From Paracoccaceae bacterium (GTDB taxonomy: Bacteria > Pseudomonadota > Alphaproteobacteria > Rhodobacterales > Rhodobacteraceae), in contig JAPOXR010000014.1 of the NCBI GenBank assembly GCA_026706985.1, forward strand, positions 1-64,000: a DNA stretch of 64,000 bases. The letters run 5' to 3'. Positions 53,731-60,572 of the stretch are shown piece by piece. The notes beneath the pieces were generated by a model. It worked only from the letters and a program-made list of their open reading frames with translations. It searched no databases and was not told the DNA's origin. The translations under genes were made by a program, and so were the position numbers. The first letter of the stretch is position 1. Every line of letters starts with the position of its first letter.

Positions 53731-54097
53731 CTTCAAAATGCGCCATAACTTGCCGGAGATTGTTGCCACGGCGGTAGATCCGTCCATCCAGACCGACTAT
53801 CCGGTAAAGGGAGTTCTGCCGGCGCAGGCGCGGCTGCTTTTCGATCCGGTACAGCGGCAAATCGGCGCTGTGACGGAAAACGGAAAAAACGGCGGCATAG
53901 GAGAGGTGTGAAATCCCGTAATCATGCCACTCACCGGCAGCCACCATACGCCCATAGGTTGTAAGGACGATGTTCAACTCTGCCTTGGTGAAGGAAATGA
54001 CATTCGGGACTTCGACATTCGGACCGGTTCCGAAGGCGGCTGTCTTGTGAATTATCATCCCCGTATATTGCCCGGTGATGCGTCGGTCCGCAAGCAA
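53705..54097 (-). CDS. DUF2794 domain protein
   Basis: 130 residues with the pattern SFTKAELNIVLTTYGRMVAAGEWHDYGI, AVFSVFRHSADLPLYRIEKQP and YRRGNNLRQVM, which define this alphaproteobacterial family of unknown function. The start is uncertain: an ATG at 54058 inside the frame would give a form of about 117 residues. Convergent with the NlpC/P60 gene. Confidence 0.85.
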   Translation of the reverse strand: MLADRRITGQYTGMIIHKTAAFGTGPNVEVPNVISFTKAELNIVLTTYGRMVAAGEWHDYGISHLSYAAVFSVFRHSADLPLYRIEKQPRLRRQNSLYRIVGLDGRIYRRGNNLRQVMAHFEVRLLRIVA

Positions 54098-54256
54098 TTC
54101 CGTCTGATTTTGCCAACCATTACGGGCAAATCACAGGTCTGCCCGTCGCCTTAGCGTCGAATTCGCCCAGGTGCGGCGTTTCCGCTGGATTCGCGGTGCC
54201 TCCTGCGAAAGAGTCACCCGCCAGAGTTTCGCGATCATGCTGTCAAGGGAACAAAG

Positions 54257-55837
54257 ATGAGGGATTTTCAGCTTTCAGGCCGGTCACCGGTGATTTCAGC
54301 CAATGGAATGTGTGCCACCTCTCACCCGCTGGCGGCCCGGACCGCGGTGCGTATTCTTGAAGATGGCGGCAATGCAGTCGATGCGGCAATCGGAGCGGCG
54401 GTTCTGCTTGGGATTTGTGAGCCGCAGTCAACAGGCATAGGCGGTGATTGTTTCGTGTTGCTGAAGCCGCCGGGCGAGGACCGGATTGTCGCATTGAACG
54501 GATCCGGCAGGGCGCCAGCCGCCGCGAAGGGCTGTGAGTTACGCGGTCAGGGCATGCTGACGGTTCCGTCTGAATCGGTTCACGCTGTGACCATCCCCGG
54601 CGCTGTTGACGCTTTCTGTCAATTGTCGGCGGATTGGGGGCGGCTTGAGTTAGCAGCCTGTCTCGCACCGGCCATCGAGGCGGCGGAAGAGGGGGTGCCG
54701 GTGGCCGAAAGGGTTGCATTCGACTGGCAGCGCGCCGCGGACCGTCTGCAGGGAGATGCGAGAGAACATTACCTGATGAATGGGCAGGCACCGCGTCAGG
54801 GCATGAAGTTCCGCGCCCCGGGGCAGGCAGAGGTGTTGAGACGGGTGGCGCGGGCAGGAAGAGCGGGATTTTATGAAGGTGAAGTCGCTGAAGACATGGT
54901 GAATTGCCTGCGGGAACAGGGAGGCTGCCACAGCCCCGATGATTTCGCGGCGACGGCATGTTCTTATGACAGGCCGATAAGCGGAGAGTATGGCGGATAC
55001 GAAATTCTGGAGCATCCGCCGAACGGCCAGGGAGCGGCGGCGATCCTGATGGCCAATATCCTGTCGAATTTTAAGCTCCCGAAGAGCAATCCATTCGGTG
55101 TTCGGCGCACACATCTGGAATGCGAGGCGGCGAAACTGGCACTCGATGCGCGCGACCGGTTCCTCGCCGATCCCGATCACATAACCCGGCTCAAGCATAT
55201 GCTGTCGCCGAAAACCGCCGCCGAACTGGCAGCATTGATTGACCCGCACAATCCACTGACTGCGGTTTCGCGGGCGGCTGATGCCTTGCATCGAGAGACG
55301 GTTCTGCTGGTGGTCGTCGATCGCGACCTGATGGCGGTGACGATGATCTATTCGATTTTCAGCAGTTTCGGCTCTGGTATCGCATCGTCGAAATTCGGCA
55401 TTAATTTCCAGAACAGGGGTGCCGGTTTCACCCTGGCGGAAGGGCATCCGAACGAACTGAACGGCGGCAAACGGCCTCTGCATACCATCATTCCGGCGAT
55501 GCTGCGGCACAATGGCCGGGTCGTCATGCCGTTCGGTGTTATGGGCGGGCAGTATCAGGCTGTCGGACATGTCCGCTTCATCACCAACCTGGTGGATTAT
55601 GGAATGAATCCACAGAGCGCACTTGATGGTCCACGCAGCTTCCCCGAAGACGGATCACTTCTGCTTGAGCGCGGCTATCGGCGGGAAGTGTTTTCAGGAT
55701 TGCGCGAACTCGGTCATAATGTGGCCGAGCCGGAAACCCCGCATGGAGGCGGTCAGGCAATCAGAATCGATTACGGACGCGGAATCCTCGAGGGGGCTTC
55801 GGATCACCGGAAAGACGGGTGCGCGCTGGGATACTGA
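54257..55837 (+). CDS. Gamma-glutamyltransferase family protein
   Basis: N-terminal nucleophile hydrolase of 526 residues. It has ATSHPLAARTAVRILEDGGNAVDAAIGAAVLLG and TGIGGDCFVLL. The autoprocessing site region reads RETVLLVVVDRDLMAVTMI, then SIFSSFGSGIASSKFG. The nucleophile threonine is kept but the usual TTH triad is TVL, as in the less-studied DTV-type branch. No signal peptide is seen, unlike classical periplasmic GGT. It may cleave gamma-glutamyl compounds or act on another amide. Confidence 0.85.
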   Translation: MRDFQLSGRSPVISANGMCATSHPLAARTAVRILEDGGNAVDAAIGAAVLLGICEPQSTGIGGDCFVLLKPPGEDRIVALNGSGRAPAAAKGCELRGQGMLTVPSESVHAVTIPGAVDAFCQLSADWGRLELAACLAPAIEAAEEGVPVAERVAFDWQRAADRLQGDAREHYLMNGQAPRQGMKFRAPGQAEVLRRVARAGRAGFYEGEVAEDMVNCLREQGGCHSPDDFAATACSYDRPISGEYGGYEILEHPPNGQGAAAILMANILSNFKLPKSNPFGVRRTHLECEAAKLALDARDRFLADPDHITRLKHMLSPKTAAELAALIDPHNPLTAVSRAADALHRETVLLVVVDRDLMAVTMIYSIFSSFGSGIASSKFGINFQNRGAGFTLAEGHPNELNGGKRPLHTIIPAMLRHNGRVVMPFGVMGGQYQAVGHVRFITNLVDYGMNPQSALDGPRSFPEDGSLLLERGYRREVFSGLRELGHNVAEPETPHGGGQAIRIDYGRGILEGASDHRKDGCALGY

Positions 55838-55842
55838 CTATG

Positions 55843-56169
55843 TCAGTTGGGTTTGAATTCCAGTTCGTATTTTCCGTTTCTCAGCCTGCCGAAATAGGCT
55901 TCGATCTCCGGATGGTCCACCGGCTCACCCGACGTGTCCTTTACCAAATTCTGCTCAGAGACATAGGCGTTGTAATGGGTGTCCTCATTCTCCGCCAACA
56001 GATGATAGAATGGCTGGTCTTTTTTCGGGCGAATTTTTTCAGGAATCGCCTGCCACCATTCTTCGGTGTTGGCAAATTTCGGATCGATATCGACAACCAC
56101 ACCACGAAACGGAAACATCTTGTGTTTCACGACTTGTCCAAGTCCGAATTTCGCTTTTCTGAGCATCAT
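55843..56169 (-). CDS. hspQ: Heat shock protein HspQ
   Basis: 108 residues with KAKFGLGQVVKHKMFPFRGVVVDIDPKF and DQPFYHLLAENEDTHYNAYVSEQNL, the HspQ/YccV pattern. HspQ binds hemimethylated DNA in E. coli and modulates Lon-dependent proteolysis. Its stop lies 5 bp from the stop of the convergent GGT gene. Confidence 0.93.
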   Translation of the reverse strand: MMLRKAKFGLGQVVKHKMFPFRGVVVDIDPKFANTEEWWQAIPEKIRPKKDQPFYHLLAENEDTHYNAYVSEQNLVKDTSGEPVDHPEIEAYFGRLRNGKYELEFKPN

Positions 56170-56262
56170 TTCCCGAAATTACTCCATGCAAGGACAACGG
56201 CATGACTGATATTCCAATCTAGTGATCGAACCGGATTTCATCAAGCCCCTACACCCACTGAC

Positions 56263-57506
56263 CAGGGCTATCGCGTTTGAAAATATTCTTCTTGGCTTTT
56301 GTACGGCTGCATGATTTCCTGTTGAAAAACAACAGGCTGAGGCAGTGTGATGCAGGATTTGGCATGGATATTCGAGGGGGTTGAAGACCCCCGGACCAGC
56401 AACGCGACCCGTCATAATCTCCATGAGATGCTCATGATTGCGCTTTTATGCGTGATCTGCGGGGGGCGGACATGCACCGACATGGCTCTTTTCGGGCGTT
56501 CAAAGGAGGAGTTTCTCCGCCGTTTCATGAAGCCTGAGCACGGTATTCCGAGCCATGACGCCTTCTCCGCGCTGTTCAGGATTATCGATCCCGGCGGTCT
56601 GGGCGGCGCACTCACCCGTCTCGCGGAGGACTGGTCCCGGCGGCTCGGTCCGGATGTGATCGCCATAGACGGCAAGACGCTGAGGCGGTCCTTTGAGGAC
56701 GCATCGGAGCGTGTGCCGCTGCACGTGGTCAGCGCCTTCGCCGCCGGTGCGCGTCTGACACTCGGACAGGTGAAGGTTGATGGTAAGTCCAGTGAGATCA
56801 CGGCGATGCCGGCGCTTCCGGAGCTTCCGGATATCAGGGGCGGCACGGTGACCGCCGATGCCATGCACACGCTGCGGCCGACGGCGGAACAGATCATTGC
56901 CGGGGGCGGCGATTATGCCCTGGCCCTCAAGGGCAACCAGGGGGCGCTCCACGATGATGTGCGGTTCCACATGGCGGACCCGGAATACGCTGAAAAGATG
57001 TTTCGTTTCAAAGACGTGGACAAGGATCACGGCCGCATTGAGATCCGTGAGGCGACCGTCTGTCATGATATCGACATGCTGCGGGACCGGCATCACTGGC
57101 CCGGTCTCCAGGCTGTCGGGAAAGTCACCGCGACACGGGAGAGCAGGGGGCGGCAGAGCACGGACACCCGTTACTTCCTTCTCAGTGAAAAGCCTGATCC
57201 GGAGCGGTTCCTCAGGACAGTACGCTCACACTGGGCCGTGGAGAACTCCCTGCACTGGGTTCTGGACGTGACCATGGGGGAGGACAGCCTCCGCAACCGT
57301 AAGGATAACGGACCGGAGAACCTGGCGCTGATGCGGAAGCCGGCGCTCAACCCGGCGCGGGTCACGCCGACGGCAAAAAAGGAATCAATGCGCGGCAGGC
57401 TGATGAAGGCCGGATGGGACAATGACTTCCTGCTGAAACTGATCAGCTCCGCATCGAACCTCGTAAAGGATGTCAAACCAGGAAAAATCCAAACGCGATA
57501 GCCCTG
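56263..57506 (+). mobile_element. Complete ISAs1-family insertion sequence
   Basis: A 1,244-bp element bounded by perfect 17-bp terminal inverted repeats, CAGGGCTATCGCGTTTG at 56263-56279 and its reverse complement at 57490-57506. Flanking 9-bp direct repeats CCCACTGAC lie at 56254-56262 and 57507-57515. One full transposase gene fills it. Intact ends, gene and target duplication indicate a recent insertion. Confidence 0.93.
56347..57501 (+). CDS. ISAs1-family transposase
   Basis: 384-residue DDE transposase. The N-terminal DUF4372-like part has DPRTSNATRHNLHEMLMIALLCVICGG, the first aspartate lies in DVIAIDGKTLRRSF, the second in GGTVTADAMH, followed by YALALKGNQGALHDDV, and the C-terminal glutamate region in RSHWAVENSLHWVLDVTMGEDSLR. 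No frameshift or stop interrupts it. The stop codon falls inside the right inverted repeat. Confidence 0.95.
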   Translation: MMQDLAWIFEGVEDPRTSNATRHNLHEMLMIALLCVICGGRTCTDMALFGRSKEEFLRRFMKPEHGIPSHDAFSALFRIIDPGGLGGALTRLAEDWSRRLGPDVIAIDGKTLRRSFEDASERVPLHVVSAFAAGARLTLGQVKVDGKSSEITAMPALPELPDIRGGTVTADAMHTLRPTAEQIIAGGGDYALALKGNQGALHDDVRFHMADPEYAEKMFRFKDVDKDHGRIEIREATVCHDIDMLRDRHHWPGLQAVGKVTATRESRGRQSTDTRYFLLSEKPDPERFLRTVRSHWAVENSLHWVLDVTMGEDSLRNRKDNGPENLALMRKPALNPARVTPTAKKESMRGRLMKAGWDNDFLLKLISSASNLVKDVKPGKIQTR

Positions 57507-57539
57507 CCCACTGACTACATATGAGCGACAGTTGGCGCG

Positions 57540-57742
57540 ATCTGCATTGACGGGGATGCGCGGTCGGGTCTCCTGGGTGGCAGGGCGGCGGTGCGCCTGG
57601 TTCGCGGGGTCGAGGCCTGGGCACGGCAGCGGGATGCACAGGCGATCCTGTATCATGCCACGTCCCGGCGCGGACCGACCGGTTCTTCCGGAGGATGGGA
57701 ATGACAACCCTTGGAGGGAACTATGGCGTTCGACTTGCGTAG
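57540..57742 (+). pseudogene. Phage-type GNAT acetyltransferase fragment, frameshifted
   Basis: To the right of the IS, one frame reads GDARSGLLGGRAAVRLVRGV and EAWARQRDAQAILYHAT; the next frame continues with RTDRFFRRMGMTTLGGNYGV before a stop at 57742. Together these resemble the C-terminal half of GNAT proteins from tailed phages, where an F.RR.G...GGNY ending is typical. The N-terminus is missing and a frameshift near 57660 is needed. Tentative. Confidence 0.35.
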
Positions 57743-57860
57743 ATTTATGGATCACTCAAAGGGGAAACGGGTCGCTGTGGTTGCGGGGATACTTGTCGCG
57801 GCGACAGTCACGGCTTGTTTGATTGCCGGGCTGGCCGGGAAGGGACACAACATGACTTGA
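57723..57860 (+). CDS. 45-residue single-span membrane peptide
   Basis: A GGAGGG ribosome-binding site 5 nt before the ATG makes this short frame credible. The peptide has a basic N-terminus (MAFDLRRFMDHSKGKR) and one hydrophobic span (VAVVAGILVAATVTACLIAG). It could be a holin-like or phage structural accessory peptide. The downstream 57933-58166 frame is in register with it after a TGA, so the two might be parts of one broken gene. Confidence 0.4.
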   Translation: MAFDLRRFMDHSKGKRVAVVAGILVAATVTACLIAGLAGKGHNMT

Positions 57861-57932
57861 CGAAATTTCCTGGACTATATCGAAAGAGAGATTTTCAAGG
57901 AAAGTCCATTTGCAAAGGATACCAGTCACCTT

Positions 57933-58166
57933 GTGGAATTCAGGACTGGCCACTGGTCTTGGAACGTAACCCAAATCATCAACGATTACTCTGAGCAGCT
58001 GGATTCCGGGGAGACTCTGGCCGGGGTCATCGAAGAAAGCATTCCCCTTGTCGCTGAACATCGGCGCCATCGTGAAAGCGACGGGCCGATAACTAAACGA
58101 GCACGCGAAATCAACCGCAATAGCTTGGATCCAGCTGACACCGATTACATGAGAGTCTGTGAATGA
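57933..58166 (+). CDS. Hypothetical protein, possibly truncated at the N-terminus
   Basis: The open part starts at GTG 57933 (MEFRTGHWSWNVTQIINDYS) and ends YMRVCE, 77 residues, hydrophilic and acidic. Protein-like sequence in the same frame extends upstream (RNFLDYIEREIFKESPFAKD) to a TGA at 57858-57860, which closes the 45-residue peptide. No family recognised. The following 300 bp to 58467 contains a short frame ending VRYKEILGVPLVPAARYI but no supported gene. Confidence 0.4.
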   Translation: MEFRTGHWSWNVTQIINDYSEQLDSGETLAGVIEESIPLVAEHRRHRESDGPITKRAREINRNSLDPADTDYMRVCE

Positions 58167-58467
58167 TTCTTCCGAACAGGTGTCATAACGGGATACAGTC
58201 TGAGATTCCTGGCATTCACAAAAAGGGGTGAGGACAGGGAAACTGTATAAGCATATCTATTCTTTGAAAGCCTCTGAAAGCCGCAGGCTGGAGATAGATA
58301 TGGGCGTTGAAACAATAGAAGTGCGATACAAGGAAATCCTTGGCGTTCCGCTTGTACCTGCTGCTCGCTACATATGAGGTGCAGCCCCTGTATCCACCCC
58401 TTCGCCTCCATGGGAAATTGTGGAAATGGCTTTGACAGCGGCACGCCGGCAGTGAATAGCAGAGATC

Positions 58468-59169
58468 ATGGCAGGTCAGATTTCTGTGTTTTTCTGTAGC
58501 CGGGACAGAGTCCTGTCGGAAGCGCTGGCAGCATTGCTGGATCAGGCCGGCGGGTTCCATCTGCTGGAGGACCCGGTCGCCTGCAGCGCGCCCGATACCA
58601 TAATTCTGGATGCGGATTCCTATGCGGCCGGCATCGCGGATTTGTGCCGTGATCTCAGGCGCAGCTACCGGCACAGTTCGATCCTGCTGCTGGCATCCAC
58701 GCCCGGTGATACCGACGGCGACGCGATTCATATGGCCGGTGCCGATGACGCTCTCCATAAGCCGGTCAAGATACAGGAGTTGGTGAACAGCATCAGATTG
58801 CAGGTCAAGAACCACCAATGGCTTTCCGAGGAACCGGTAGTTATCGGAGGTTTGGTGTTCCTGCCGGCGGAGAGAATGATCAGGGATGATAAAGGCAGTG
58901 AAGTCCTGCTCACGACACTGGAGACCAGATTGCTGCACCGGCTGTACCGCGCATCCGGGAAAGGCGTGCGGCGGCAGGTTCTGCTCACCGAAGTCTGGGG
59001 ATACAGTGAGGGTGTGAAAACAACCACCGTGCAATCCTACATTCACCGGCTCCGCAGCAAATTACGCGAGTTCGGGCATGCTGCGGATGTGATTGTCTCC
59101 GGAGCGGACGGCTATCGCCTGGCGTCACCGCAGGTCTTGCCTGAACAGCCGCGAAACGGAACATCCTGA
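58468..59169 (+). CDS. Atypical OmpR-family response regulator
   Basis: 233 residues. The C-terminal winged helix has LLTTLETRLLHRLYRASGK, VLLTEVWGYSEG and TTTVQSYIHRLRSKL, as in OmpR/PhoB regulators. The receiver domain is degenerate: the usual acidic pair after the first strand is replaced (VFFCSRDR), though an aspartate in IILDADSY and lysine in LHKPVK remain. No histidine kinase is adjacent. It may work without phosphorylation. The xth gene follows after 10 bp. Confidence 0.8.
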   Translation: MAGQISVFFCSRDRVLSEALAALLDQAGGFHLLEDPVACSAPDTIILDADSYAAGIADLCRDLRRSYRHSSILLLASTPGDTDGDAIHMAGADDALHKPVKIQELVNSIRLQVKNHQWLSEEPVVIGGLVFLPAERMIRDDKGSEVLLTTLETRLLHRLYRASGKGVRRQVLLTEVWGYSEGVKTTTVQSYIHRLRSKLREFGHAADVIVSGADGYRLASPQVLPEQPRNGTS

Positions 59170-59179
59170 GCCAGACCCT

Positions 59180-59965
59180 ATGCTGACAATTGCCACCTGG
59201 AACATCAATTCGGTTCGCCTGAGGGTCGATACCGTTTGCCGGCTGCTGAGCGAGCAGCAACCCGACATTCTGTGTCTGCAGGAGTTGAAATCTCCGACCG
59301 AGCTTGTGGTCACCGACGAGTTCGCCGCGCTCGGCTACAAGCACCATGTGCTGCGCGGACAGAAGGCCTATAACGGCGTTGCGATCATTTCCCGTCTGCC
59401 GCTCATGGATCTCGGATCGCGTGATTTTCTCGGTCGGGGCGAAGCCCGGCATGTCGCTGCCGGACTTGAAAATGGAGTGGTAATCGAGAATTTCTATGTG
59501 CCTGCCGGTGGCGACATCCCTGACCGGGCGGTTAACCCGAAATTCGGCGACAAGCTGGATTTTGTCGGCTCACTGCGGGATTGGGGGTTGCGGGAGCAGC
59601 CCAAGCGGACGATCCTGGTCGGCGATCTGAATATCGCGCCACTGGAAGAGGATGTCTGGTCACACAGGCAATTGCTGACAGTGGTCAGCCACACCCCGGT
59701 TGAGGTCAATCTATTGAATTCGGCGATGCAGGCGGGCGGCTGGACCGATGTCGTCCGTCACGATATTCCAACTGGAAAGCTATATTCCTGGTGGTCTTAC
59801 CGGGCGCGCGACTGGGATGCATCAGATCGGGGAAGGCGCCTTGATCACATCTGGGCAACCCGCGATCTGGTTTCGAACAACCACAATGCGCGTATCCTGC
59901 GGCAGGTCAGGGGATGGCCGAAACCCTCGGATCACGTTCCGGTTTTGGCGACATTCGATTGCTGA
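59180..59965 (+). CDS. xth: Exodeoxyribonuclease III
   Basis: AP endonuclease/3'-exonuclease of base-excision repair. The ATG at 59180 gives MLTIATWNINSVRLRVD; further motifs are ILCLQELKSP with the metal-binding glutamate, LVGDLNIAPLEEDVW, and RRLDHIWATRDL and SDHVPVLATFD at the end with catalytic Asp/His. 261 residues, complete. Confidence 0.95.
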   Translation: MLTIATWNINSVRLRVDTVCRLLSEQQPDILCLQELKSPTELVVTDEFAALGYKHHVLRGQKAYNGVAIISRLPLMDLGSRDFLGRGEARHVAAGLENGVVIENFYVPAGGDIPDRAVNPKFGDKLDFVGSLRDWGLREQPKRTILVGDLNIAPLEEDVWSHRQLLTVVSHTPVEVNLLNSAMQAGGWTDVVRHDIPTGKLYSWWSYRARDWDASDRGRRLDHIWATRDLVSNNHNARILRQVRGWPKPSDHVPVLATFDC

Positions 59966-60570
59966 TCCCCGCTGCGCCGGATCAATGCGATAGACACAAA
60001 ACAGCCGGGCAATTCTGACATCCAGTGCCGGATTTCCCCGCAGTGCCTCCACCGCCTGCTGTAGTGACAGATGGCCGCCGTCCATCCCCAAGGCAGGCTC
60101 CACTGCCAAACTCGCCGAAAGGCTTTTCATGCCGGGTTTTTACGGCGGGTGAAATTCACCATCGCATTTCAGCCTGTTGTCAGAATTGGCGAACACCAGA
60201 TCGCGGCCGTCAAGTGTTTTCATACGCACTCAAACCATTTGTGGTGCCATCTGGCGGCAATGAACCGTTCGTCCGCGAAGGCTGCGTTACCCAGAACAAG
60301 ATGTTTCTCCACTTCTGTGACTGATCTCTCCTTGCACAGGGCTTGTTCCAGAAGACCGAACAATTCGCAATCAAGGGTATGCCATTCCACAGGGATCCTT
60401 CAGAAGCTGAGTACAGCAACCATCGCCCCGGCCACTCCGGAATTGGGCATCAGGTGCCACGCGACGCCCAGTTGCCTCTCTTGGCTGATTGCACGCGTGG
60501 GCCCCTATTTCGTGAAATCCCCGATGTCGCCAACAAAGCGATCCTGCGTGAGTCAACCCCTGTTCTTCAG
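59966..60570 (-). pseudogene. Heavily decayed gene of the 'GDIGDF.KYGLLR' family
   Basis: On the minus strand from about 60555, one frame reads QDRFVGDIGDFTK, then TAG where a tyrosine is expected, then RAISQERQLGVAWHLMPNSG. After further stops and shifts it continues with LFGLLEQALCKERSVTEVEK, FADERFIAARW and DGRDLVFANSDNRLK. These blocks occur in that order in an uncharacterised bacterial family that begins RFVGDIGDFGKYGLLR and contains a DLVFADPDNGL motif. Several stops and frameshifts mean it cannot be functional. It abuts the large ATPase gene. Confidence 0.5.
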
Positions 60571-60572
60571 CT

